DNA of 64,000 nt from Larix kaempferi (lineage: Eukaryota > Streptophyta > Pinopsida > Pinales > Pinaceae), in the NCBI GenBank assembly GCA_027924585.1, contig BSBM01001446.1, forward strand, positions 1,240,001-1,304,000, read 5' to 3'. A model generated the notes under the pieces. That model was given only the letters and a program-made list of their open reading frames with translations, searched no databases and had not been told where the DNA came from. The translations under genes and the position numbers were made by a program. This document shows, piece after piece, positions 44,182 to 56,191 of this stretch; positions within the stretch are counted from its first letter, which is position 1, and each line of letters begins with the position of its first letter.

Positions 44182-45679
44182 TGTTGGCTTGTTATATTGT
44201 TCTTTAATTTTCCAAGATAGACCCGGGTTCTGTGCGGTTCAGGGAACCAACAACACCCCTTTTCACCAGCCCTTTTAGCAATAGTCTATGAACACACTGA
44301 GGCATCACCGGAGGCGAAGTTATGGGGAGGTTATAGAATCAAGCTTCCACAACTGGGTGATGCATGCTTCAACAAACTGGTGGATTGGGAGAAGTTCACC
44401 TACTTTGCAGTTGTTACTTAATCAAATAGTTCATCCAAGGACTGTGTAGCTCGGAATGGCTATTCGACACAGGACAACGCAACTGAAGATTGCGCTTCCT
44501 CTTCAAAAGTTAACCAACTTCGATATACTTTTACTTAGTGTAACTTATTCATTCAACAAGTACCTTAGGTTTCTTATTTCATGAACTTATGCAATATGAT
44601 GAACTACTATGCATTGCACACATCCGGTGCTGCGCTTCAGGGAATCACACTACACAGACGTTGCTGACTTAAGTGTTACCCAATACTCATGCATTCACCA
44701 TGTTCATAAGTTCTTCCACATTCAATATTCAATCATATGCACTCAAAACTTATCATATTACTCCTATCATTCATTCTTCTAGATAATACATTTGAAAGCA
44801 AAGATACATTTACTTATAAACATAAACTTAACCATTCAACAGAAGTAAATGCACATTCAATCACATAACACAAGGATTTAATGTGGTTCACCTACAGGAT
44901 GGGAGATACATCCACAGGAAATGTTGTTATATTTTCAAGGGGAAGGGTTCAACAGTTCCAATCTACAAACTCATTTGCGGACTCTCTTCTCTCTTCAGTA
45001 GGTCTCTGCACATGTAGCTGTAAAGCCTTTTTACAATAAGTCTCTCAGCAGAGATCAATATTTAGCAATACTCAAACAAAGATTCAATCGTTTTCCTTAC
45101 AAAAGTGCCCCTTTATATAGATCGTGCCCTTAGGTCACGTCTATTACAATGCATGTGGGCCAAAACCCTAAGGTTACCCAAAACTGTTGTAGTTACCCCG
45201 CTAACTAAAATCTGTTGAGCTATGATAGAGACATCACCATCATGGCCACCCTTCTGTGTTGTCTCTGGATTCTGGCATCTTCTAACTACGCATGGTCACA
45301 TCGTTGTCAGCCCCTCTGTTGAGCGCATGTCGATGGGTCACTTTAATCCATCATTCCTTCTCTAACGGTTTTATGCACCTAGTTCATGTAGTGTTGCCTT
45401 GCTCGCACGACTGGTCTCTTTCCTTCTTCACCACTCCTTACCCGCTTCCTAGGAATCTCAGAGCATCTTTCCCAAAATAGATCATCGACCGATATCACCG
45501 GAACTTTTTTTTTTTGGTCCAAAAATCTACTGTGCTTGATCTTCGTGGTGCTTGCACTTCAGGGCGCTGTATAGTCCCCGCATGGTTATTCTTACCCTGT
45601 CGATGTTGCACTGCACTGTAACTTCACAACTTGAAAAATATCTTGCACAAAAATTCCTTAACTTGGGTTGATCCCAACA
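44182..45679 (-). repeat. 3' LTR (minus orientation) of Tat/Athila-like element
   Basis: Plus-strand ends are TGTTGG and CCAACA, a perfect 6-base inverted pair. The first 186 bases align without gaps in length to 56192-56377. Confidence 0.9.
45111..45120 (-). promoter_or_regulatory. TATA box in 3' LTR
   Basis: The plus strand 'ctttatatag' is CTATATAAAG on the element's strand, in a GC-richer context, followed by about 930 bp to the LTR's transcript-side end. Confidence 0.65.
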
Positions 45680-45691
45680 AGCCCCTAAGAC
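45680..45691 (-). other. Polypurine tract
   Basis: The minus strand reads GTCTTAGGGGCT directly before TGTTGG. It is purine-rich in its second half and directly follows the stop codon of the downstream ORF. Confidence 0.65.
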
Positions 45692-48600
45692 TTACATGCG
45701 TTTCATCCCCAAGCCACTCGCCATAGGTTTGTTGCGCTTCCCTTCACCTTGTTGATCTATCTTGGTAGCAAATTCTTGATAAGTTGCGATTAGCTTCGCA
45801 ACTGTGTCTTTAGCGTCTTGCTCAACTTCCTTTACATTTTCCAACACATGTGGTGTTACATATTCCTGAGTCTGATGTTGTACTTTTTTCTCTGACTCTC
45901 ATAGTTCTATCAGTTTGTCTTCAATCTCTTGCAAGATAACATGAGCTTCTTCCTACAAGGGCTCTAATTTTTCCCCAGTTTTTGCCTCCTTTTCTCTTAA
46001 CACTTGAAGACTCGGGGAAATTTTTAGGGGCGAAATTTAGCCAATTGGCTATTTTTGGGGCTTTTTTCAAAAAATAAATTCGCTATTTGGTCATTTTTAG
46101 TCTCTAATATCGCCTATATTTACATAAAATATGTTTTTTAATCATAATATTCTCCAAAATTTACAAGTTTAAGTAGTAAATTGTATGTTTTAAATTTAAT
46201 ATTCCCCTATAAATCTATATTTATGTTTTTTTCAATCAGAAATAATTGCCTAGAATACTATACTTAAGTATACTTTTATAATCCTTAAAAAATACCCTAC
46301 TTGAAGTTCCCTCTTTAGTTCTTTGAATTCCACAAATCGACAGAGTCTCTCTCTTGGCAGCAGATTCTTCATCTCAGTGTTTAGAGCATCTAACGCTGCT
46401 TTTTTTTCTTGTAAGATAGTTTGGACTTGTAGCAGCTAAGGGTCCTCTTGCAACGTAGTCCATGCTCTAGTTGCTTCATCCAACAAGCTCTAACACTTAG
46501 CTATTTCATCAAATATGTTTTCTGTGGCTGCTTTCACTTCTGCTGCTCTTAGTTCTGTATGATCTAGTGGTGTCTTCGGGAGATTCTGTGCTTCCAAAGT
46601 GGAAAGCTTTAGTTTGTAATCGGTCTCCATGTCTTTCATTTTAGCCTTAAGATCTTTGAATACCAAGCCGATCTTAATGATGGTGTCTGCGAGCTATGGT
46701 TGCTTGTCGCACTATGGTATCTCCACACAGACCGAAGCGACAGTCTACTCTATTCTTCTTTGCTTCTTATGTGCACTTTCAAGTGCTTAGCCTTCTTTGT
46801 ACTTTCTTCCTCCAACTGTCTGTAGTTTTCTTGTACGTCTTGGTATTGGCTCAGAGTGACCATATATCTATCATGGATTTCCTCCACAACCTGCAGGTGC
46901 ATATTATGTATACCTTCCAGGGGCAACATAGCGATATCAATATCCACATGTTCTATTCTCTGCGCGCCCACAGCTAATTCATCGCACAGTAAAATTACAC
47001 TTAGTGGGTCTATGTGGACGATGCATGGTCATGGTTCCATGGTCAGATCTAAGGGTGTTTTTTTGGTTGAGAAGTATCCCCTAACCTTCCTTCTAACTCA
47101 GATTATAAATCCAAGTCATGTTGGACTTGCTCCATCTTCACTGCTATGCCTTGCAAAGTGGTGAGGTTTTTTGTTAGAATCGCTTGGATCTTCTCATGTT
47201 TGTTATCTTTGAGAGAAAGTGCTTCGTTAAAATATTGTTTGACTCTACTCATGATAAAATCATAATCATTGTCATGGAGCTTTGCTTATGATGGATCCCT
47301 TGTTTATTTTTGCTTCTTTTTCATTCCTTTGTCTTGCACAGAGCTTCTAGGATCCTTTCCTTTTCCTGTCAATGACTCTTCAATGATCTTTGTCATGGAT
47401 GGAGTACTTTCATCTGAGTCACTGTCGATGACCATCATCCCTTTGAACTTCCATTCATCTATCCATTCCTTCATGATGAGGTCAATACCTGCTTCATCTA
47501 GGTGATAGTTTCCTGTGAACCATTCTGGATTCTTCTTCTGCGCCTTTGGTGAAGCATAAATGAAATGCATGTCAGCTTTAAAATTTAATGTGCGAATATA
47601 CTTTGTTGTTACCTCCTTCGGTATGTGCGGTGTGCGAACGATGACATCGTACAGTTGTTTGTAGTATGTGAGGAATACATCATTTGAGGTGCATTGTCGC
47701 TCTGGTTGCATATTTTTCCAGAGGTTTTCATATTTGCATCCTCGGTAGTCATTAATGAGAGAAGTGAGACCAAATTAGTGCCTCGGTTCTTTCCATCCTA
47801 CAAAGGTGATCAACATGATTAACCAACTGTAATGGAAAGTAGTGCCATTCACCTGAGTGTCGCGGACATTGTCCAGAAACACATTCAACAAATATTGACA
47901 CCAGTTAAATCTTACTCCCTGCGCTATCTTTGCACCGAGGTGAATTGATCCTGCTGGTACTTATGTTGGTCTTGCCTTCTACAAGACTTTTCCTGCAAGC
48001 AGTTGTACTGCAAACCTCGTAGCATCATCTTTTAAATCATCTGTGATAAATGCTCTTTTTCCTTTCGAAATTTGGTATTCCTCCTTCATCTGCGAGGCAA
48101 TCTCTTTATCTCTGGTTTTGCCGGAAAAGAACTTTTTAAGGTCGTCACCTTGCTTGCTTAGCCCCATGATCCTATGGATCAGGTCTATGTTGAGTTTGAC
48201 ATTATTTTCCATCCAGAGGTAACATTGGTGTGTGTGCAAGATCAATATTCACACCACCGCATTCAGTTCTGGAATCCGGTCAAAGTGTGGAAGTCGCAGT
48301 AGGTTTAGAAGCCTTGATTCCACAACTTCGGACATCCAACTCTACGCTACCAGCAATGGGTTGTTTTTCACGTCCATTTTCCAACACATGTTTCTGTCTA
48401 GCTGAAACTTTGGGTATTTTGACTCGTCTGGATCCTTGAGCTGTTCCAGCAAATCATAGTCCTCAAACTTGCAATTTGTGAGGTTGTCCAACAATTTTTC
48501 TTGTGGCTTGACATGGTAGGATATCGACGAAACTTGTATGTCATACTTGGCATTTCTGGAAATATTTACAGCCGGTGCATCTGGTGCACATGGAGAAATA

Positions 48601-48877
48601 TACTCTAGGATTAAGGATAATGGAAACTCTTTGTCCTCTAATGGAGTATCTGGTATCTTGGAGCCCATTACCTTCATCTTTACTTTCTCGACTACGATTT
48701 TCTTACCCTTTCATGCATTGGTGAAGGATGTAGTGGTGAGCAGCGTGAACCCTGGCCTTTTTCTGTAACGACCCTCTTGGTAGGGGTTCTCATCAACCCT
48801 GCAATCCTGGTTTGTTTAAAATCCTTTACAACCTGCTCGACTGTGGAATCCTGCTCAACTGTGGAATTGTCATACAT
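45692..48877 (-). pseudogene. Envelope-position ORF of unknown function with coiled-coil C-terminus, broken
   Basis: Downstream of integrase on the minus strand, a former ORF of roughly 950 codons can be followed through frames at 48877-48692, 48677-48342, 48245-47979, 47711-47304, 46971-46750 and 46000-45692. The N-terminal half includes FEDYDLLEQLKDPDESKYP, LIHRIMGLSKQGDDLKKFF and ADMHFIYASPKAQKKNPEWF. The C-terminal half is Glu/Lys/Gln-rich coiled coil ending MASGLGMKRM just before the purine tract. No signal peptide or membrane segment is seen, so it is not an obvious envelope protein. I do not recognise the family; the LIHRIMGLSKQG stretch faintly recalls plant mobile domain proteins. 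A 289-bp MITE at 46010 splits it. Confidence 0.7.
46010..46298. mobile_element. hAT-like MITE, 289 bp, with 8-bp target duplication
   Basis: ACTTGAAG at 46002-46009 is repeated exactly at 46299-46306. The AT-rich insert between has imperfect inverted ends (GGGGAAATTTTTAGGGG near the left end against AGGGTATTTTTTAAGGA read from the right, 12 of 17 matching). Removing the insert and one repeat leaves the host ORF's reading frame continuous across the site. An 8-bp duplication points to the hAT superfamily. It has no coding capacity. Confidence 0.8.
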
Positions 48878-50036
48878 TCACTAGAACTTGTTCTGTAGAC
48901 TCACAGAATTACTTAGCACTCACTGTAAATATACTGAAGCTATCGCTTGCGGAAAAATTTGAAAGTTTTGGTAACGCCCGTGAGTCTAGTGTTGATGGTA
49001 TTTATAGGCGAAGTTAGGCCTTCGCTGGACCCATAAATGGCTAGATAAGCATTAATTGGCATGTCCGTTGGCCAAATTCGCTGAGGATTTCGGTCCTTTC
49101 CTTCATTAACTACTTCAGAACAACTAATTTTTTGTTAAATGCTCAAACGATTGTTGGCAAAATCACTATATAATGGCTAGTTTTCAGCTCTAACGATTAT
49201 TTTGAGGTGTTGCGTCGAACTGCGCGGACCGATGTCATCACTCGCATCGCAGTAAAGTACACGATGTCATTTTAGAACTTTGCATTCTTCACATTCCTTT
49301 GGAGCTATGAAACTACATTATGAACTTCTCAACTGCGCACTTCTACTGCTCATTTATTTATTTATTTTTCATATCTGCGCAGGTTCACTTCCCTACTAGT
49401 GCTTGCGGTAGATGCATATTTTCCATCAAACTTCGCGTATCGGACCAAAACTGTGTATAGTCTCTGTTGAATTTCTAGTGCCCAATTTTACCTGTACTTG
49501 AAACTTAGAAATTTCTTTCTCTTTTGATCACTGAGGGTTCTGCGAAGTAGGATTATCCCTTTAGGGTTTTAGTCTACTTCCATTAACTAGACTTGGTAAG
49601 TTGTCTCCAGCTAACATGGCTAACTATGCTGCGCCACCGTTAGTAACATGCATAAAAATATATGGCCCAAGACAATGCATTTTAAATTTACTAGGAAATT
49701 TCATGAACTTACTATCATACAGGAGGACAAGGTCTCCTACCTGGAAGAGTTTGTGCTTGATATGGCGATCTTGCCATGTTTTTATCTGTCCTTCTGCACT
49801 TGCTGGATAAAGCCCGGGATGAAGCGATCTTCCTCCAATCCAACCATGTGTAGAAGTCTTTTCTTTATTATTTCTTCATCTTCCATGCATGTGAATGCAA
49901 CAATCCTTAAGCTTGGTACAATATACTCCATCAGCATCACGACTTCCTATCCATAGGCCAATCTAAAAGGTGTATGGCCTATCAAATTATTACAAGTTGT
50001 TTTGTATGCCCATAATATAGCTGGTGTGCGTAGATC
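48878..50036 (-). other. Region between integrase and downstream ORF
   Basis: No convincing coding domain. Such a spacer could contain a splice acceptor for a subgenomic message of the downstream ORF, but no site can be chosen by eye. Confidence 0.4.
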
Positions 50037-50640
50037 TCAATCATCCCTGTTTACATTGCTTACCATTGTTATTGCATTTTTGAGTACCTTGTTGAAGGCT
50101 TCAACAGTGCCATTAGCTTGAGGATGGTATGGTGTACTCCTATGATGGTAGATGTGTAACTCCTCAATAAAGGCTTCAATAGTTCTATTCAAAAAGTGAG
50201 CCCCTTGATCATTGATTAATATTTTTGGGCATCCAAATCTGGTAAGGATGTTCTCAAAGATGAATTCGGTGGCAGTAGCTGCGCTACAGTCCTTCACTGG
50301 TTTAGCTTCTTCCCATATGGTGAGATAATCAATCATAGTGATAATATATCTCGCATCGGTCCTCTTTCCGGGTGGGTTAATAGGTCCCATGAAATAAATT
50401 TCACATTTATCAAATGCTTGTAGTGTCATTTGTGGTCTTATTGGCATTTCATCTCTTCGCGAAGGATTTCCTATTCTCTGATAGACATCACAACTTCGGC
50501 AATGTTCCTTTCAATATTTATGGATTGTAGGCCACCATGGCCCTGCTCTTAATATATTCTACATATTAGCTCTTCTTGCATAGTGACCTCCCGATGCACC
50601 TGAATGCGCCTCAACCAATATAAATGGCTTCTCATGCTCT
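50037..50640 (-). pseudogene. Gypsy integrase (Tat/Athila-like), inactive
   Basis: Stop-interrupted zinc-finger remnants (HCRSCDVYQR) precede a 136-codon core (50447-50037). The core begins at MPIRPQMTLQAFDK and continues with GPINPPGKRT, YIITMIDYLT, ILINDQGAHFLN and YHPQANGTVEAFNK. The second Asp (NDQG) and the Glu (TVEAF) are present. The first catalytic Asp, expected where the frame reads CEIYFMGPI, is tyrosine. The core stops soon after NVNRDD. No chromodomain follows, consistent with a non-chromovirus clade. Confidence 0.9.
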
Positions 50641-50849
50641 AACACGCATATGCACAACACTTCATCTGGTCTCAACTTGTATAGCTGTCCTGTAAAGATA
50701 GTGAAGTTTGTTTCTCTGACTACCAGCTACTTCTTATGTTGCATAGTGAACTCTGTGGGTGCGAATCCTTTAGCCAAGAAGTCTACAATATATTTGTAAT
50801 AGTCGTCTGCGAGTTTTATGGAAAATAACTGCGCGTCAGGCAAATTGTC
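50641..50849 (-). other. RNase H-integrase linker with stops
   Basis: The minus strand continues the pol frame with several stops. It is connector sequence without a named domain. Confidence 0.5.
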
Positions 50850-52215
50850 TTAGATATTTTTGGGTTCTTCGCCTGACTCAATCCTTAAGAGATGGTCAGT
50901 TCCTAGGTTCAGTTTTCTTGGTTTAACAATAATTTCAAATTCATACTCTTGAAAGAGTAGTAACCATCTGCATATTCTCTCCCCTAACACTATCTTATTA
51001 ACCAAGTACTTCAGAGGTGAATGATTAGTGTACATGGAGAAGTTCGCACCTAGCAAATAGTGCCTGAATTTATGCAGTGCATACACCATAGCTAGACCCA
51101 CTCTTTCTGTGGTTGTGTAGCTCTTTTCGGCTGAAGATAAATTTTGGCTAAAAAATGAAATGGGGTGATCAATGCCCCCTTCACCTGGTTGAGTGAGCAA
51201 AATTCCCAATGCTATATATGTAGCATAAACATGTACATGGAACAGATTATTCCAATCTGGAAAAACTAGAATAGGTGTAGTTACCATTTTCTCTTTTAGT
51301 GTATCTAGTCCTTTCTCGCATTCTCCGTTCCATATGAATTGCACTTCTTTCTTCAGACGTTTCTCCATCGGCGCAGTTATCTACGCATAAACCTTGATGA
51401 AATTTCTGTAATATCCTGTATGTCCCATTGTTGTGCGAAGCTGCTTTATTGAATTAAGTGCTGGTAAATTCACAATGACTGCGATCTTCGCAGGATCAAC
51501 CATCAGACCTTGCTTGCACACAATGTGTCCTAGTAGAATTCCATAGGGTACATAGAAAATACATTTCCTCAAATTCAAAGAGATTTGATGTTGTCTGCAT
51601 TTAGCTAACATCATTCTAAGGTTCTTGTAATGATTATTGAGTAAACCAAAGACAGTCCAAGCATCAAAATAGACTTCTAAGAACTTACGGAATGTCCTTG
51701 AATGCAACCACAACAACTTTGGAAAATATAGCAGGTGCATTCTTCAACCCAAATGGCATAAATGTATACTGATATGATCCCCATTCAGTAGAAAAAGTGG
51801 TCTTATGTTTGTATGCCTCATCAATCATGATCTGACGGTATCTAGAAAATCCATCAGTAAAAGAATAGGCCTCATTTCCTCCAACGTTATCTAATACTTC
51901 ATTTGTAAATGGAGTAGGAAATGGGTCATGTAGCAAAGCATCATTTAACTTTCTTAGATCTACGTAGATTTTGATTTCTCCTTTTGTCTTCTTATCTTGG
52001 ATAACCATAGGGATTATCCATTCTGATTCTTCCACTAGATCAATGATCCTTGCATCAAGCATCTTGTCGAGCTCTGCCTTCACTCTTTCCTTGTACCCGG
52101 GATTCAGTTGATAAGGCCTCTTCTTAACGATCTTTTCACTTGGCTTGAGAGGTATCTTCATGAATCCCAAGTCTCCCAAAATGCCTTTCATTTCGGCGAA
52201 CTCTGTCGGAAACAA
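50850..52215 (-). pseudogene. Gypsy RT-RNase H (Tat/Athila-like), inactive
   Basis: RT runs from 52215: YQLNPGYKERVKAELDKML, EIKIYVDLRKLND, YSFTDGFSRY, PFGLKNAPAIFS. It continues after a frame overlap at 51740 with the palm reading EVYFDAWTVFG, where YFDD is expected, so one catalytic Asp is alanine. RNase H (51368-50850) has FHVHVYATYIALG, where the first Asp is tyrosine, TTERVGLAMVYALHKF with its Glu, and MYTNHSPLKYL, where Asp is Asn. Domain identity is certain, and three catalytic positions are lost besides the frame break. Confidence 0.93.
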
Positions 52216-53603
52216 ATCCTGATATTCATGTAGAAGGTCTACGATCTACGCAACCATTTCATCATCCCAGTAATCTCCAATGGATACGAACTTCGGCTCT
52301 TCACTCGTTCCAATGTTCAGTTTTCTTGTCTTGACAAGGCCGCTTATATCTCGAATTTCTAATGGAGGTCCCTTTGCATCGCAAGCTCCCTCTGACTAAG
52401 GTATATTGTTGTTGCACGGATCTTGCTCATCGCTCTCCTCCTGTTCTTCTTCATCTGCGGAGAGGTTATAACATTCATGGGCATATTCTATCTATATTTC
52501 CCAGTCTAGTTGCTGGTTAAATATTTTTTCTTTATTGACCTTTAATTCCTTGTTTATAGTTGGGCATTTGTCTTTGAATATCCTTTCTTTGATAACCTCC
52601 AGAGCTTCATTTAGGCTTGGAGAGTCATATTCGAAGCTAAACGTTCTTTGGAAGTTCATAGTCATAATAGACCAATATGTTGTTCCTCTGTGAACATCTG
52701 CGTCTATATACCAGTCTTCCAGAATCTGCTCTAATGTGTTCAAAGAAAAATGAACCCATTCTGTCTGTGGTCTGTTTTCCCATGCTTTCAAACTGATCTT
52801 TATGTGATACCTTGGATTTGTTTGTCCATTATACTTTTCCATTCTCAATGCGACTTTCTCTGTGAATCTGATTTTCATCATGTGGCTGCACTGTTCCCAT
52901 GTGGTCAAAGTCTACTTATGCAGGCCCACCATCTGGAAGGTGTAGCGCGCAGTTCTATATCCAATGCTAGTGTCCTATGTTTAGCTGAAACTGATACAGT
53001 ATATTCTTGAATAAATGTATAGACGTTAGTTGAACCATCATAAGTGGGGATTGGACTTACCTTTGTTCCAATCCAGCGTAGTGATTTGGTGATCTGCACA
53101 CATCACCTAGAAGATACTTCATGCATTCGGCTTTTCCGATTCTACAGTCCTACGTTGGTGTCTGATACAAAAGAACTGTCGCATCGCCAACTCAACGTTT
53201 CATAAGCTGTAGGAATGATATAGTCGTCCTGATTCGCAGTCATCTTGTAGATGCGATCAAGGTCTTGTGCTCTGGATTATTCCTGTACTGGTTCACTATA
53301 TCTTTCTCATTGCGAAGGTTCCAAGGGTGCAATGACCCTAATATCCTTCCCTTTGAAGATCATCTTTTTGGTTTTTAGGTTGATGATTGCAAGGTTATCC
53401 ATCGCCCAGTTTATCCCCAATAATGTTGGATATGGGTTACTGTCGTCGATGATCTCAATAACCTCTGAGTCATTTGAAGTTATTACTCCATCGATATCAG
53501 AAGTACATTCAAAATTCTTCCAAAGGGAATAACTTTCTGCTGATTTGCTAGTCTTAATTGGATCGATGACCATGATAAGCTTAGTTTCCCCATCTGTTTC
53601 CAT
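52216..53603 (-). pseudogene. Gypsy protease region and protease-RT linker, degraded
   Basis: The minus strand at 53603-53307 reads GVITSNDSEVIEIIDDSN, YPTLLGINWAMDN and KTKKMIFKGKDIRVI, which matches the retropepsin C-terminal half with its LLGI-W motif. 52908-52492 is a 138-codon frame (RTFSFEYDSPSLNEALEVIK) that lies in the linker before RT. The DSGA-type active site itself is not clearly readable. Frame breaks and stops separate the parts. Confidence 0.7.
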
Positions 53604-53674
53604 GTCTGCTTGGTCAAGACATTCACTTATGATCCTACGTCAAGGATTATCTCATCCATCTCATAATCTCCAAT

Positions 53675-55652
53675 CTATGCAATGAACTTCATTTCTCGGC
53701 TTGTTCTCTTATGGCTCTTTATGTGGTGAACTGGGCTCTGAGAAGTATTTGTGCTACCACATGGTTCGTATTGGTCTAGTAAGTTTTGGAATTCCACTAT
53801 ATCATCTTCGGTTTGCAGTAACTTCATACAGCTCTGTAAGAACTGCACAACAGAAGTCCCTATTTCTATTGCGTTACATGTTTTATCGTATGCTATTGGA
53901 ATATCCTTCATATGCGTTGTTTCACTTTGCAATGGGATTCTTGGTGTCACAAGTGCTGGTTCTTTGAAGGTCTCCTGTGCTTCTGAGAAGACTTCTTTGT
54001 TTCTTTCTAGATTGAAAGCAGGTGCTCTCCCAAATTCTTTTTTGATCTAAACCCCTTCAAAAGGTGTCTTCTTAGCTTGGCGGTCTCCATAAGTCGAAGC
54101 TTATGGTTCTTTATATTTTCCTGTGGCAATGCAACTTCGCGTCACAACATTAACATTTGGATCTCTAGTTCTTTTCTCTGTTGCGATCATTTGAACATTT
54201 GGGTTCAGTGCTTCTTGTTCTCTTTCTTTCATTTTTGCTTGTTTGGCATGCCTCAATGACATGATCAAAGGATTTACAGTATCTACATGTGGTACAGTCT
54301 CTAGATAGATGACCTAGCTGGCCACAGTTATAATAGATCATCTGACCTATTCCTCTTCCTTGGAATCCACCATGGCCTCTGTATGTGCCCTGATCATACT
54401 GGACGTTATCATTGTGTTGTGTTGTTTCCTCTTGAACTCTGTAAACATCACACTTCCTTTCTATCATTAGTTCATATGCTCGACAGTTGGAATCATCATG
54501 GCCAACTGATTTACAGAAATTGCACTACAAATTCTTAGTTGTTCGCACATATTTCTGGATCAACTAGCAATCTTTTGGGAGGTGTCTTCTAGTTCGGAAA
54601 ATCTCACACCATGGCCCTTGTTGTTGATTGAGTGGATTCGGTTCTCCACTATCGAGGTACTCTTGAAATAGAGGGCAGCGTTCGTTTGGGTACCCTTCTC
54701 CCTTGCATTTTGTACACCAGATTTCTTCCCTGGTTTCTTTTCCCTTCTTTCTATCCTGTAATTGTAGTGTTAGGTTTGCTAGCTAGTTCTGGATCTGGAC
54801 CATTGTTGTGCTAGTATTTCCTATTGGTAAAGCTTCTAATTTCATCACGATCTCCAGGGATTCTTCTTGTGAATCAACCTTCTGTTGCATCAGTGGTAGT
54901 CTAATGCGGGGCAACAACGTGGCTATGAACCACTCTTGGTGTTGTTGCGGTGCGATGTGAAAACTGACCTGATCTAACAATGTTTTAAACTTCTATTCAA
55001 ATTCCCATACCGACTCGGTCATTTTTTGCTTAATATCTTTCAATTATGTTATACATTGTGATTCTTACTTAGGTTTCCTGAACTCGCATAAGAGGGAGGC
55101 CTTAATATCCACTAGAGTTATATTTTGTCCAATAGAATACTTCATAAACTAGTTCAAGGATCTATCTCTGAATATAGTGATGAGTTGTGCTTGCTTAACA
55201 TCATCATCCTAGACTTGCTTGATGTTCCAAATGGATTCACACAGAAACCAATGTTGATCAGGGTCTTCTAGGCTCGTTCCTTTAAATATCGACAGTTTTA
55301 TGTCGTCGGTCATTCTCCTTCTTGGTGGCACAGTGTTCGATGTTATGGTAGTGATACTACTACGCGAAGTGTTTTGAGTTGGAATATTCTGAGTACTCAC
55401 GCCTGCGATGTTACTACTACTGACGTTTTGTGGAATAAGAGGCGTAGTATTCTCAACTAGTGGGCTCTGCAGAGTAATAGGATGATAGGTAGCTGATGGA
55501 GGTGTTGTCTGGCTATTAGGCTCAACTTGAAACTTAGTTTTGATGTAGAGTTCATTCTCACTAGGGTTCTTATCGGTGGTATACTTATATCTTTTTCCAC
55601 TTCTTAAATTGTGTGTATCTTCTTCAGAGTTGATGTATGTGTTATCGACCAT
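53675..55652 (-). pseudogene. Gypsy gag with two zinc knuckles, degraded
   Basis: The minus strand from 55652 has an N-terminal region rich in Asn/Thr/Pro. The gag core follows (FKGTSLEDPDQHWFLCESIW, LLDQVSFHIAPQQHQEWF, LLPRIRLPLMQQKVDSQEES). Two CCHC knuckles lie at 54467-54165 (NCGQLGHLSRDC; CRYCKSFDHVIEAC), and a tail frame spans 53950-53675. Several stops separate these parts. Gag would form the particle and package RNA through the knuckles. Two knuckles in tandem support the Tat/Athila-type placement. Confidence 0.88.
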
Positions 55653-56191
55653 TACAGATTCAAAAAATTCTAGAAATCTTACTGCATTCTTAAAACACCT
55701 TTCTTAGCTAAAAGTATTTTAATATATAAACTCAGATTGTTCATATACTTACCTCTGAATCCTTTGAAGAACTCTGCCTCTGTTGCATTGTAGGACTTCA
55801 GGGTGTCCACGGTGAACTCTGTCACGAAGCCTTGTAGTATGTTGTCGAGCCAGAAGTCGATTGCTTGCGCAAGTGGACTATCTACTGCTTTAAGTCTCTG
55901 AATGAGCTCTGGGGTCCACTCAGTAGGTACTCCTTGTTTGAAACAGTTCTTTCTCTCTATGAGTCTTCATAACCACTTGTGCAACTCATTTCCAAATGAT
56001 GCGAAGAAAATTTCATAAATGGGTTCCCATGGGTATTTATGCAACCAATCTACATCAAAGAGATGCGGATGCCTATTCTCTTTTCTTGCAAAATCCCTCT
56101 CTGTGTTGTCCACCCAGTTCCATATTTCTATTTTCTCAGTATTGAAATTTTCGGTGCTAATCACTAGTTCAATTCCTACAATAGAATCATT
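55653..56191 (-). pseudogene. Leader ORF upstream of gag
   Basis: Between the 5' LTR remnant and gag, the minus strand encodes readable protein: ENRHPHLFDVDWLHKYPWEP, FFASFGNELHKWL, a stop, GVPTEWTPELIQRLKAVDS and TLKSYNATEAEFFKGF. This is not gag core. An extra ORF before gag is known from Ogre-type Tat elements, which is the likely parallel. The open frame even runs into the LTR, and no tRNA-complementary primer site is recognisable next to the LTR edge, so the exact 5' boundary is uncertain. Confidence 0.6.

Noticed and set aside
46750-46971. Separate small gene in the downstream ORF region
   Set aside because: Its coiled-coil content, strand and spacing show it is one surviving piece of the long broken ORF, not an independent gene.
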